Positions 17,859 through 26,744 of a DNA stretch of 64,000 bases are shown one piece after another; the stretch's first letter is position 1, and each line of letters begins with the position of its first letter. The notes under the pieces were generated by a model that worked only from the letters and a program-made list of their open reading frames with translations, searched no databases and was not told the DNA's origin. A program made the translations under genes and the position numbers. This DNA comes from a bacterium SCSIO 12827 (GTDB taxonomy: Bacteria > Pseudomonadota > Alphaproteobacteria > Rhodospirillales > Casp-alpha2): assembly GCA_024397995.1 (NCBI GenBank), contig CP073746.1, positions 3,656,001 to 3,720,000 of the forward strand. Direction: 5' to 3'.

Positions 17859-20108
17859 ATGGCGTCGCGCCGGATCTGTGTGCTGACAGCAACGCGGGCC
17901 GAATACGGCCTGTTGGTACCTTTGCTGCGCGCGATCACAGCGCAAAAGGATCTTGATCTGCAATTGATCGTGACCGGAACGCATCTGTCCGAAGCATTCG
18001 GCCATACCGTCGACGCCATTGAATCCGACGGCTTTGATACTACGGCACGGATCGACATCCTGCACCCCGGCGACGACGCGCAGGCCGCCGCCGACACGAT
18101 GGCCGCGGGACTGAGCGCATTCACGACGACCTTGAGTGAACGGCAGCCCGATGCCCTGGTGCTTCTTGGCGACCGCTACGAAACCCTGGCTGCAGCATCG
18201 GCGGCCATGCTTGCCAATATCCCCATCGTGCACATTCACGGCGGGGAGTTGACCGAGGGCGCCTTCGACGACCCGATCCGGCACGCCGTCACCAAGATGG
18301 CGCATCTGCATTTCACGGCCGCAGAACCTTATCGCCAACGGGTCATCCAAATGGGGGAGGATCCGGCATCCGTCTACACCACCGGCGCTCTTGCCGCCGA
18401 CAATATGCGGACCCTGAAATGGATGGGCCGCGCGGATCTGGAAAGCGACCTATGTCGTGATCTCGGCGCGCCGCTGTTTGTCGTGACGTATCATCCGGTG
18501 ACCCTGGATAACGACGATGGATTGGCCGGCGTGGCCGCCTTGATCGAAGCCCTCGAACACCATGCCGACGCGCGCGTCGTGATCACCGGCGTCAATGCCG
18601 ATCCCGGGCATAGTGCCGTCAGCCGCGCCCTGGACGCCTTTGTGACGCGCAATTCAGAACGCGCCTCTCTGCATCCATCGCTCGGCAGTCGCCGTTACCT
18701 GAGCCTGATGAAACTTGCCGACGCCGTCATCGGAAATTCCTCGAGCGGCGTGATCGAAGCGCCGATCCTGGGAACGCCCACCGTCAATGTCGGACCTCGT
18801 CAGGCCGGTCGGCTACGCTGGCCGAGCATTATCGATTGCGACGAAAACCCGGCCGCCATCATCGCCGCCATCGATGCGGCTCTTGTGCGGGACCACGCCG
18901 CCGAGGGCGGACCGGCGTCTCTTTTCGGCGACGGCCATGCCGGTGAACGGATGGCGGAAATTTTGGCCACGACCGACTTTTCAGGGCTGTGCCGCAAAAA
19001 ATTTCATGACCAGCCCCCCGCTTTGCCCAATCCAACAGGCGCAGTGACGGTAATTGCCGAAGCCGGCGTAAACCACAACGGATCCTGCGCGACGGCGATT
19101 GCGCTGGTCGACGCTGCTGCCGATGCGGGCGCCGACGCGGTCAAGTTTCAGTCGTTCAAGGCCGACCAGCTGACGACAGCGACAGCCGCGAAAGCCGGCT
19201 ATCAGGCGAGCCGGACGGGCGCCGAAGAAAGCCAGCGCGACATGCTGAAGGCATTGGAACTCAGTGAAAAGGACCAACGCGTAATCCACGCCCATTGCGT
19301 CGAAAGGGGCATTACTTTCTTGTCGACGCCGTTCGATATGGGCTCTCTCGTCTTCCTTGCCGATGGTCTCGGGTTGCGGCGGATCAAGGTCGGCTCCGGC
19401 GATTTGACCAACGCACCATTGCTCCTGGAGATCGCGCGCCGCGGATGTGACGTCATTCTATCCACGGGCATGGCAACCATGGATGAGATCGAGACCGCCC
19501 TCGGCGTTCTTGCCTTCGGTTACAATGGTGGCGCCGGCGTACCCGGAAGCGTGGCATTCGACCGGGCACTTCGTGATCCCGTCACGCGGATGACCTTGGC
19601 GCGCAAGGTGACATTGCTTCAATGCACGACCGAGTATCCCGCACCCGCAGGCGACCTGAATCTTCGAGTCATGGATTCGCTGTCCGCGCGATTCGGCTTG
19701 GCCGTCGGGTTTTCCGACCACAGCCAGGGCCCGACCGCGGCGATTGCCGCCGTCGCCCGGGGCGCCCGTATGATCGAAAAACACATCACGCTGGACTGCA
19801 CAATGGCCGGGCCTGATCACAGTGCCTCCATGGAACCACGCGATTTCGCCGCCTTGGTGACCGCCATCCGCGATGTCGAGGCAGCGCTTGGTGACGGTGT
19901 AAAGCGGCCGTTGGAAAACGAGGTCGCCAACAAGGAGGTCGCCCGCAAGAGTCTGGTCGCCGCCTGCGCCATAAAGAAGGGCGAGCCGTTCACGGCAACG
20001 AACCTGACAGTCAAGCGGCCGGAGACAGGCATACCGGCCTACGAATATTTTGATTGGATCGGGCGACCGGCATCGCGCGACTTCATCGCCGATGAGATGA
20101 TCTCGTGA
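17859..20108 (+). CDS. Fused hydrolysing 2-epimerase and nonulosonate synthase (LegG-LegI)
   Basis: This single 749-residue chain joins two normally separate enzymes. Residues 1-380 form a NeuC/LegG-type hydrolysing NDP-sugar 2-epimerase (TATRAEYGLLVPLL at the start, LGDRYETLAAA, IHGGELTEGAFDD, GNSSSGVIEAP). Residues 390-749 form a NeuB/LegI-type synthase (VIAEAGVNHNGS, VKFQSFKADQL, FLSTPFD, GSGDLTNAPLL, GFSDHSQG, EKHITLD) with a C-terminal antifreeze-like SAF domain. The first part would release the free 2-epimerised hexosamine, and the second would condense it with PEP. No stop or frameshift lies at the junction. Substrate channelling is an inference. Confidence 0.9.
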   Translation: MASRRICVLTATRAEYGLLVPLLRAITAQKDLDLQLIVTGTHLSEAFGHTVDAIESDGFDTTARIDILHPGDDAQAAADTMAAGLSAFTTTLSERQPDALVLLGDRYETLAAASAAMLANIPIVHIHGGELTEGAFDDPIRHAVTKMAHLHFTAAEPYRQRVIQMGEDPASVYTTGALAADNMRTLKWMGRADLESDLCRDLGAPLFVVTYHPVTLDNDDGLAGVAALIEALEHHADARVVITGVNADPGHSAVSRALDAFVTRNSERASLHPSLGSRRYLSLMKLADAVIGNSSSGVIEAPILGTPTVNVGPRQAGRLRWPSIIDCDENPAAIIAAIDAALVRDHAAEGGPASLFGDGHAGERMAEILATTDFSGLCRKKFHDQPPALPNPTGAVTVIAEAGVNHNGSCATAIALVDAAADAGADAVKFQSFKADQLTTATAAKAGYQASRTGAEESQRDMLKALELSEKDQRVIHAHCVERGITFLSTPFDMGSLVFLADGLGLRRIKVGSGDLTNAPLLLEIARRGCDVILSTGMATMDEIETALGVLAFGYNGGAGVPGSVAFDRALRDPVTRMTLARKVTLLQCTTEYPAPAGDLNLRVMDSLSARFGLAVGFSDHSQGPTAAIAAVARGARMIEKHITLDCTMAGPDHSASMEPRDFAALVTAIRDVEAALGDGVKRPLENEVANKEVARKSLVAACAIKKGEPFTATNLTVKRPETGIPAYEYFDWIGRPASRDFIADEMIS

Positions 20109-20740
20109 CCCGACCGCTTATCATTATCGGGGCCGGGGGCCACGCGGCGGTTGTGCTCGACGCGGCACGCAGCGCGGGCATGCCCGTCCTTGGTTTGGCC
20201 GATGCCGATCCGGCACGGCGCGACACGCTGGTACTCGGCGCGCCTGTGATCGGAGACGACGTTGATGTGCTCAAACACGCCCCCGCGGATATCCTTCTGA
20301 TAATTGGTATCGGATCGACCGGGAGCACGGACCGGCGGCGCGCGGCGTATACCGCATTCAGGAACAAGGGATACACCTTTGCCACGGTTGTGCATCCCAC
20401 CGCGACCGTCGCCGCCGAAATTGAACTCGGCGCCGGAACGGTGGTCATGGCCGGCGCCATCATCCAGCCCCGCGCTAAGGTCGGAGACAACGTGATCATC
20501 AACACCGGTGCCCGGGTCGACCACGACAGCAAGATCGGGGCCCATGCCCATATCGCCCCCGGTGCCGTACTGTCCGGCAACGTGACGGTTGGCGACGGCG
20601 CTCATGTCGGCGTCGGCACAACAATATTGCAGGGCATCGACATCGGCGCGCAGGCCATCTGCGCCGCCGGCGCGGTCGTCATCCGCAATGTCACCGATGG
20701 CGCCACGGTGGCAGGGAACCCAGCGCAGGAGATCGGATAA
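20105..20740 (+). CDS. NeuD/PglD-family sugar acyltransferase (LegH-like)
   Basis: The 211-residue protein has an N-terminal Rossmann-like domain (IIIGAGGHAAVVLDAA) and a left-handed beta-helix made of hexapeptide repeats (from about residue 95). The acetyl-CoA transferase histidine is likely in the TGARVDHDSKIGAHAHI stretch. In legionaminate pathways the family member LegH acetylates the 4-amino group before the epimerase step; NeuD relatives act on sialic acid O-positions. The position between the synthase and ptmE favours the LegH role. GTG 20105 overlaps the upstream stop (GTGA). Confidence 0.85.
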   Translation: MTRPLIIIGAGGHAAVVLDAARSAGMPVLGLADADPARRDTLVLGAPVIGDDVDVLKHAPADILLIIGIGSTGSTDRRRAAYTAFRNKGYTFATVVHPTATVAAEIELGAGTVVMAGAIIQPRAKVGDNVIINTGARVDHDSKIGAHAHIAPGAVLSGNVTVGDGAHVGVGTTILQGIDIGAQAICAAGAVVIRNVTDGATVAGNPAQEIG

Positions 20741-21783
20741 TGGGAAATTGGCGAGACGCCATCATCCGGCCGCACGACACGATCCTTGCCGCCATCGAAA
20801 GCATCGAAAGAGGCGTTCGGCAGATCGCCTTGGTTCTTGACGATGACGAACGCCTCATCGGATCGGTCACAGACGGCGACATAAGGCGGGCAATTCTCAA
20901 GGGCATGACTTTGGAGCAGCCTGTCGTGCATGCCATGAACAGTGCGCCATTTCGCGTCGATCGCGATCATGACAAGAGCGCACTGAAGGCAACCATGCTG
21001 GCCCGTCGCCTACACCAGGTGCCCGTCACCGACAGCGACGGCCACGTCATCGACCTGATCATCATCGACGACCTCGTCAAAAGCGGTCAGGCGCGGGAAA
21101 ATTGGGTCGTGTTGATGGCTGGCGGCTTGGGCAGGCGACTGCACCCGCTGACGGAGAACACGCCAAAGCCCTTGATCGAGGTCGGCGGCAAGCCGCTACT
21201 CGAAGGTATTGTCGAGAATTTCGTCAGCCAGGGATTTTCCCGCTTCTACATATCGATCAACTACAAAGGCGATCAAATCCGCAACCATTTCGGTGACGGC
21301 GGTAAGTGGAATTCCGAAATCCGCTATCTGTCCGAGAACATCCCCATGGGAACAGCGGGCGCCCTGAGCCTGATTGACCCTCCTCCCGAAACACCGCTGA
21401 TCGTCATGAACGGCGACTTGTTGACGGAGATTGATTTCAATCGCGCGCTTGAATTCCACGATGAACAGGGCGCAACCGGCACGATGGGAGTCAGATCGTA
21501 TGATTTCCAAGTCGATTTTGGCGTTGTCGATATCGACAACGGCCGCATTTCGGCAATCAACGAGAAGCCGGTGCACAAATTCTTCGTGAATGCCGGAATT
21601 TACGTACTGGATCCTTCTGCCTTGGCAGACATCCCGCGCGACACGGCGACCGACATGCCGGCCCTGTTTGAAAGCTGGATGGCCGCCGGCAAAAACTGCG
21701 CCGCGTTCCCCATTCACGAATATTGGCTGGACGTTGGTCGGATCGAGGATCTGGAACGCGCGCGTGAGCAGAAAAAGCCATAA
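20740..21783 (+). CDS. ptmE: PtmE-like glucosamine-1-phosphate guanylyltransferase with CBS domains
   Basis: The 347-residue protein begins with a CBS pair (residues 1-115; GSVTDGDIRRAIL) and continues with a nucleotidyltransferase domain starting at VVLMAGGLGRRLHPLTENTPKPL, ending in WLDVGRIEDLERA. This architecture is that of PtmE, which makes GDP-glucosamine and commits the sugar to the GDP-linked legionaminate route. The first codon overlaps the stop of the preceding gene by one base. The CBS pair may let the enzyme respond to nucleotide levels. Confidence 0.87.
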   Translation: MGNWRDAIIRPHDTILAAIESIERGVRQIALVLDDDERLIGSVTDGDIRRAILKGMTLEQPVVHAMNSAPFRVDRDHDKSALKATMLARRLHQVPVTDSDGHVIDLIIIDDLVKSGQARENWVVLMAGGLGRRLHPLTENTPKPLIEVGGKPLLEGIVENFVSQGFSRFYISINYKGDQIRNHFGDGGKWNSEIRYLSENIPMGTAGALSLIDPPPETPLIVMNGDLLTEIDFNRALEFHDEQGATGTMGVRSYDFQVDFGVVDIDNGRISAINEKPVHKFFVNAGIYVLDPSALADIPRDTATDMPALFESWMAAGKNCAAFPIHEYWLDVGRIEDLERAREQKKP

Positions 21784-21821
21784 GCGTTTATTCTCCGCCC
21801 CCAACAAGACCACGGAACCGA

Positions 21822-22580
21822 ATGCCCCCTACTCGAATCATCGCGCGCCTCGACATCAAGGGTGAAAATGTCATCAAGGGCGTTAACCTGGAAGGTTTAC
21901 GTGTCGTAGGCAAACCGTCGGAGATGGCGCACAAATATTACAACCAAGGTGCCGATGAATTGCTTTACATGGACGCCGTCGCGTCTTTGTACGGGCGGAA
22001 CAGCATCCTTCATATCGTCGAGGATGCGGCGCGCGATATCTTTGTGCCAATGACCGGGGGGGGGGGGCTCCGGACGCTGGACGACATCAAGACCGTGCTG
22101 CGAAGTGGCGCCGACAAAGTGGCGATCAACACAGCGGCCGTAAACCGCCCGGTGTTTCTCGGAGAAGCCGCCCGCGCCTTCGGCAGCCAATGCATCGTGC
22201 TGTCCGTCGAGGCAATCCGACGGGAACCGGGGTCCTGGGAAGCCATGACAGATAATGGGCGAGAACGCACAGGACGCAACGTCCTTGATTGGATCCAGGA
22301 AGCCGAGCGGTTTGGTGTCGGAGAGGTTCTGCTGACGTCCATAGACAAAGAAGGCACACAATCCGGCTTTGACCTGCCGTTGATCGAAGCCGTTTCTAAA
22401 GTCGTCAAGGTGCCGGTCATCGCGTCAGGAGGTGCTGGAAGTGCGGATCATGTCGCTGCAATGATTAAAGGCTCCCGGACAGAGGCCGTCGCCTGTGCCT
22501 CTGTCTTTCACTACGACACCTGTTCGGTGGGCGATGTGAAAATGGCCGTTATCGCCGCCGGCGGCGAGGTTAGGCCATGA
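21822..22580 (+). CDS. HisF-like cyclase subunit of a sugar amidotransferase system (HisF2/PtmH type)
   Basis: The 252-residue TIM barrel is a HisF homologue with the start ARLDIKGENVIKG (first catalytic Asp kept), IASGGAGSADHV near the end and GEVLLTSIDKEGT. The second catalytic acid of HisF is Glu here (SVEAIRR in place of IDAR-type). It is not in a histidine operon. In WbpG/PtmA systems HisF2 passes ammonia from HisH2 to the amidotransferase. The codons for residues 79-82 are a run of twelve G bases (22056-22067), encoding four glycines. A change of one G would truncate the protein. Confidence 0.86.
   Translation: MPPTRIIARLDIKGENVIKGVNLEGLRVVGKPSEMAHKYYNQGADELLYMDAVASLYGRNSILHIVEDAARDIFVPMTGGGGLRTLDDIKTVLRSGADKVAINTAAVNRPVFLGEAARAFGSQCIVLSVEAIRREPGSWEAMTDNGRERTGRNVLDWIQEAERFGVGEVLLTSIDKEGTQSGFDLPLIEAVSKVVKVPVIASGGAGSADHVAAMIKGSRTEAVACASVFHYDTCSVGDVKMAVIAAGGEVRP
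22056..22067 (+). repeat. G12 homopolymer inside hisF2
   Basis: Twelve consecutive G bases encode four Gly codons where HisF proteins normally have a short glycine loop. It is the longest mononucleotide run I saw in the window. Runs of this length are prone to slipped-strand change, so the gene may be phase variable. Confidence 0.85.
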
Positions 22581-23224
22581 TCGGCATAATCGATTACGGA
22601 CGCGGAAATTTGTTCAGCCTTCGCCAGGCACTATTCGCTCTCGGCCATGAGCACGAGGTCACAAACGACGCGGACCTTCTCGGCAATTATAGCACCGTGA
22701 TCTTGCCGGGTGTCGGCGCCTTTGGTGATGCGATCGCCAAGCTGAAGAGTATCGGCATGGATCAGGCGCTCCACCAGGCGGCGGCCAGAGGCACCCGCCT
22801 GGTAGGCATCTGCCTGGGCATGCAGCTTCTCGCCACGCGCAGCGAGGAATTCGGTGACCATGAGGGCCTGGATCTAATCAAGGGAAATGTTCTTCGCCTG
22901 CCAAGGGCAAAGAACGGCGATGAACAAACACGGATTCCGAACATCGGCTGGCGCCGCGTCACAGGAGAAGGTGGTGAAACGTTTTTCGAAGGCATCGTCC
23001 AAGCCCCCTACTTTTACTTCGTGCATTCCTATGGGTTCCATTGCTCGGACGCACGAGATGTTGTCGGCAGCATTGCCGTCAATGGCGAGAACATTGCCGC
23101 AATCATCATGCGCGGAAATGTCTGGGGATGTCAGTTCCATCCAGAAAAAAGCGGGCCGGACGGGCTGCGCCTTCTGGATCGATTAGTCCGCGCCGGCAGC
23201 TCCTTAAACAATCAACCAAGCTGA
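22577..23224 (+). CDS. HisH-like glutaminase subunit (HisH2/PtmG type)
   Basis: The 215-residue class I glutamine amidotransferase has the nucleophile in GICLGMQLL (Cys near residue 78), an oxyanion loop in LPGVGAFGDA and the His-Glu pair in WGCQFHPEKSG (near residue 187). It should hydrolyse glutamine and hand ammonia to the HisF-like partner, with which it overlaps by four bases (ATGA). Together with the following amidotransferase this is the three-gene set known from WbpG and PtmA/PseA systems. Confidence 0.88.
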   Translation: MIGIIDYGRGNLFSLRQALFALGHEHEVTNDADLLGNYSTVILPGVGAFGDAIAKLKSIGMDQALHQAAARGTRLVGICLGMQLLATRSEEFGDHEGLDLIKGNVLRLPRAKNGDEQTRIPNIGWRRVTGEGGETFFEGIVQAPYFYFVHSYGFHCSDARDVVGSIAVNGENIAAIIMRGNVWGCQFHPEKSGPDGLRLLDRLVRAGSSLNNQPS

Positions 23225-23237
23225 TAACGAATTGAAC

Positions 23238-24395
23238 ATGAAAAAACACGACGTCATCGCCAAATACAACCTGCCCGCCGAGGTAAAGTTCTGCAAAAGG
23301 TGCACGATATCCAACCAGCGCCCGCGCATCACGTTCGATGAGGCCGGAGTGTGTAGCGCATGCAATTTTGCGGACCACAAGAAGTCGTTCGATTGGGACA
23401 CGCGCGAACGGGAACTGGTTGACCTTCTCGACAAGCACCGACGCACCGACGGCAGCTACGATGTCATCGTACCCTGTAGCGGCGGGAAGGACGGCAGCTT
23501 TGTCGCCCACCAACTCAAGTTCAAATACAACATGAACCCGCTTTGCGTGACCTGGTCGCCAAACATTTATACCGACATCGGCTGGGTCAATTTGCGCAAT
23601 TTCATCGATTCCGGATTTGACCACGTGCTCGGCACGCCGAACGGGCGCGTCAATCGCGAATTGACCCGTCTGGCTCTGCTGCACATCGGCGACCCGTTTC
23701 AGCCTTTCATTTACGGGCAAACAAACTACCCCCTTCAGATGGCCGTGAAACACGGGGTGCAATTGATTTTCTATGGTGAGAACGGCGAGGTCGAATATGG
23801 GGGAGACATGAAGAACGCGTTTCGCCCAACCCGAGAAATCACCGATCACGATAAGCATTACTTCTCCGGCATGCCGCCGGAATTCTGGCAGGATCACGGG
23901 CTATCGCTGGCCGACCTTCACCCTTACCGGGCGCCAGATTACGCTAAGATCATGGACAATAAGACCGAAGTCCATTTCCTTGGTTATTACAAAATGTGGG
24001 ACCCCCAAGAGAATTTTTATTACTGCCAAAAGAACACCGGCTTCACGACAAACGCCGAACGCAGTGAAGGCACGTATTCAAAGTACGCAAGCCTCGACGA
24101 TAAACTCGACGGATTTCATTACTATCTCGCCTACATCAAGTTCGGGATCGGTCGCTGCACGTCTGATGCAGCCCACGAAATCCGCGATGGGAAAATTACA
24201 CGCGAAGAAGGCATCGCCTTGATCAAGCGCTTTGATGGCGAATTTCCATCGCGGCATTTCAAAGTACTGCTCGACTATTGCAATATCACTGAGGATCAAT
24301 TTTGGGAGTCCATCGACCTTTGGCGCTCTGATCACTTATGGGCCAAAGACGGAAACGATTGGAAGCTGCGTCACCCCATTTGGGATGAAGCCTAA
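23238..24395 (+). CDS. N-acetyl sugar amidotransferase (WbpG/PtmA/PseA-like)
   Basis: The 385-residue protein has a zinc-ribbon-like cysteine set (FCKRCTISN, GVCSACNF) followed by an ATP-pyrophosphatase loop PCSGGKDGSF near residue 80. The family converts an N-acetyl group of a nucleotide-linked or free nonulosonate precursor into an acetamidino group, using ammonia delivered by HisH2-HisF2. The start is ATG 23238, with TTG 23232 as an alternative. A second homologue fused to its own glutaminase lies at 42889-44865. Confidence 0.88.
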   Translation: MKKHDVIAKYNLPAEVKFCKRCTISNQRPRITFDEAGVCSACNFADHKKSFDWDTRERELVDLLDKHRRTDGSYDVIVPCSGGKDGSFVAHQLKFKYNMNPLCVTWSPNIYTDIGWVNLRNFIDSGFDHVLGTPNGRVNRELTRLALLHIGDPFQPFIYGQTNYPLQMAVKHGVQLIFYGENGEVEYGGDMKNAFRPTREITDHDKHYFSGMPPEFWQDHGLSLADLHPYRAPDYAKIMDNKTEVHFLGYYKMWDPQENFYYCQKNTGFTTNAERSEGTYSKYASLDDKLDGFHYYLAYIKFGIGRCTSDAAHEIRDGKITREEGIALIKRFDGEFPSRHFKVLLDYCNITEDQFWESIDLWRSDHLWAKDGNDWKLRHPIWDEA

Positions 24396-24418
24396 TTGCA
24401 GCGACACCCAGGTCTGAC

Positions 24419-25666
24419 ATGACACGCCCCCGGCATCGTCGGCGCTACGTTCTGCTTGGGCATCATTTGATATTACAACGGGATTATACTCGCTTCGGCT
24501 GTGATGAATTCAAGCGGCGCGGATACGAGGTTCGCCTGATCAGCTGCTGGAACGTCCTGCGCAATGGACAGAATCTCGACACGCAATCGGAATCGTTCAG
24601 GAATGCCCCCGGGGTTGAGACCCCAAATTCCAGGGAAGAGCTTTTCGAATTTCTTGACACCTTGCAGCCCACAGATTTCATCCTGCCCATGGTTGGGCTG
24701 ACATATGAAAATTACTGGCTATTCAAGGCTCTTTCAGAACGGGGTCTTCGATACTCGTTCGTCAATCGCGGCAAGATACCGTCTACTTACCTACTCCGGC
24801 TCACCGCAACGTCGGGTGTCCGCCGCCTACTCGGCATGACGTTCCGTAACGCGCGTCAATTCCTCACAAGGCTATACAATAAGCTGCACCTGGTGGCGCA
24901 GATTGGATTGGATTATTGGCGAATCGACGGCCCGCTTATTGAAATTCGAGGCGGTGTTTATCAGGCGCCTTTTACAAGCCTGTTCCCGTTCTCCGGAAAA
25001 AGCGAAAAGGTCGATGTCGAGGGGTTCGAACTTTTCTGGGCGAAGCAATCGGAAGACGACCCCGCCGTAACGACAGTGGAGAAATACGCCCTATTCCTCG
25101 AAGGCGGGGTCGGCAATCAACCGGACGCCGCTATCTGGAATATCCCGCGGCCAAAAACCATCGATTTGTACTTCGAATCCCTCAGGAAAACCCTGGACAA
25201 GGTAGAGGCGAATACAGGTCATCCCGTCATTATCGCTCTGCACCCGAAATCTTCTTACTCCAAATCCGAAGCGGACCGCTTGTTCGGCGGCCGCGTAACA
25301 ATTCAGGGCAAAACGGCGCAGCTTGCCCGGAATGCATCCTGCATTCTTGTGCACTACAGCACCTCGATGTCATTTGCGGCGATCTATCGAAAACCGATTC
25401 TGTTTCTGACCAACTCAACATTGAGGGATTTTCCGGAAGGCGAATATGTTGACTTCATGGCCAGTTGGTTTGAACAGGTCCCACTGGATATGGACTTGAT
25501 CGATGATCAGTCGATCGCAATTCCACCGGTACGGGACGACGTCATCGATCGCTACGTGCATAATTTTCTCCGCGCAAAAAATGCATCGGATGAACCAGCA
25601 TGGGTCGTTGTTTCTAGAACTTTCGAACATCTGATGCCGTTCACACCGAACCGTCCGTCGCTCTGA
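24419..25666 (+). CDS. Putative GT-B-like glycosyltransferase, unassigned
   Basis: I do not recognise a named family. The 415-residue protein is soluble and alpha/beta. Its C-terminal half has HPKSSYSKSEADRLF, followed by CILVHYSTSMSFAAIYRKPILFLTN. This resembles the donor-binding half of GT-B enzymes and of capsule or polysialic-type transferases. The N-terminal half has LILQRDYTRFG and a helical region. It follows the CMP-sugar and amidotransferase genes within 24 bp. A CMP-nonulosonate transferase is one possibility; a glycan-modifying enzyme of another kind is also possible. Confidence 0.5.
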   Translation: MTRPRHRRRYVLLGHHLILQRDYTRFGCDEFKRRGYEVRLISCWNVLRNGQNLDTQSESFRNAPGVETPNSREELFEFLDTLQPTDFILPMVGLTYENYWLFKALSERGLRYSFVNRGKIPSTYLLRLTATSGVRRLLGMTFRNARQFLTRLYNKLHLVAQIGLDYWRIDGPLIEIRGGVYQAPFTSLFPFSGKSEKVDVEGFELFWAKQSEDDPAVTTVEKYALFLEGGVGNQPDAAIWNIPRPKTIDLYFESLRKTLDKVEANTGHPVIIALHPKSSYSKSEADRLFGGRVTIQGKTAQLARNASCILVHYSTSMSFAAIYRKPILFLTNSTLRDFPEGEYVDFMASWFEQVPLDMDLIDDQSIAIPPVRDDVIDRYVHNFLRAKNASDEPAWVVVSRTFEHLMPFTPNRPSL

Positions 25667-25692
25667 TCACAAAATTGCAAGGTTCCCGCCCT

Positions 25693-26673
25693 ATGCCCTT
25701 TTCGCCCTGTCCGCCCCCGCCACTGCTCGACTCCTGTTTGATCGTCGATGGCATGACCCGTACGGGCAAGTTCATGGCCTGCAATTTGGTTGGCGCACTT
25801 TCTCTGGTAGAGCATCCGCTGCACAATCCGCAGATCGAGAACATCTGCTTCATGTGGCAGTTGGGGCAAATGTCGACGGAAGCCGCATCGACATTGATCA
25901 GCAACACCTTAAGCACAATGCTCTATGAGAGCATCATCGGTCGGCACTTGAACACCCGTCTGAGTGACAACTCCAGCATTTACAATTCCCCCAAACTTTC
26001 CGAAATCATCAAGAGAACGGCATCACCCGACGGTCAAGCCGCAGTCGATGCGTTTATCTCCGCGAAGTCCATCCCGCTGGTATGCACGCACGACGCCTTG
26101 CCGAGCGCAGACCTATTATTTGATATCGTTCCTGGGCTCAAATTTCTTCATGTCGTCCGTCATCCGGTCGACGTCATTGACTCATGGCATCGGCGTCAAT
26201 GGGGAACGCGTTTCGGATCCGATCCACTGGCCTTCACCGTCGTCTCATCAACGCCCTCAGGCCGCTGTCCGTGGTGGGCCGTCGACTGGCATGCTGATTT
26301 TTTTTCCTTAACAAATCCAATCGACCGATGCATTCGTGGCGTCCTGACAATCTCAAACATATATCGCGAACGGATAAGCCTTCTATCCCCTGCGCGCCAA
26401 TCATTGATCAAGACCATAACCTTTGAGGGGCTTGTCACCGATCCAGCGAAAGAGCTCGGTAGCATCGGTGATTTTCTAGGTACGGATATCCACGAAAAGT
26501 ATAGCGGGGTTTTCGGTCGAGAGCGGGTGCCGAGAACGCTGCCGATCGCCGCGCGGCGCGCAAAGGTCAAACAGTTTCAGAAAATCGGTGCGGCCCCCAA
26601 TTTTCTGGCAGAACTTGAAGCGGCTAGCCGTGATTTCGAGCGAACCCACGGCCTTACGGAATCGGCCTTCTGA
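25693..26673 (+). CDS. Sulfotransferase-like protein
   Basis: The 326-residue protein has LIVDGMTRTGKFM near the start (in the position of the PAPS 5'-phosphosulfate loop) and FLHVVRHPVDVIDSWHRRQWG in the middle, which is the typical 3'-phosphate-binding region of P-loop sulfotransferases. The protein would use PAPS made by the two genes that follow. I took ATG 25693; TTG 25675 lies upstream in frame. The acceptor is unknown. A T8 run occurs near 26298 inside the frame. Confidence 0.72.
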   Translation: MPFSPCPPPPLLDSCLIVDGMTRTGKFMACNLVGALSLVEHPLHNPQIENICFMWQLGQMSTEAASTLISNTLSTMLYESIIGRHLNTRLSDNSSIYNSPKLSEIIKRTASPDGQAAVDAFISAKSIPLVCTHDALPSADLLFDIVPGLKFLHVVRHPVDVIDSWHRRQWGTRFGSDPLAFTVVSSTPSGRCPWWAVDWHADFFSLTNPIDRCIRGVLTISNIYRERISLLSPARQSLIKTITFEGLVTDPAKELGSIGDFLGTDIHEKYSGVFGRERVPRTLPIAARRAKVKQFQKIGAAPNFLAELEAASRDFERTHGLTESAF

Positions 26674-26744
26674 GCTCTCCGAGATATGGCCGGAACAACT
26701 CAAAAAACCCTAATGACGCAATGAAATGAGAAAGCATTCTGAAC

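Noticed and set aside
26457..26465. CGGTAGCAT resembling ops
   Set aside because: Inside the sulfotransferase-like coding sequence, without the upstream TTCACCCGGA block and with a different flank. Likely chance.
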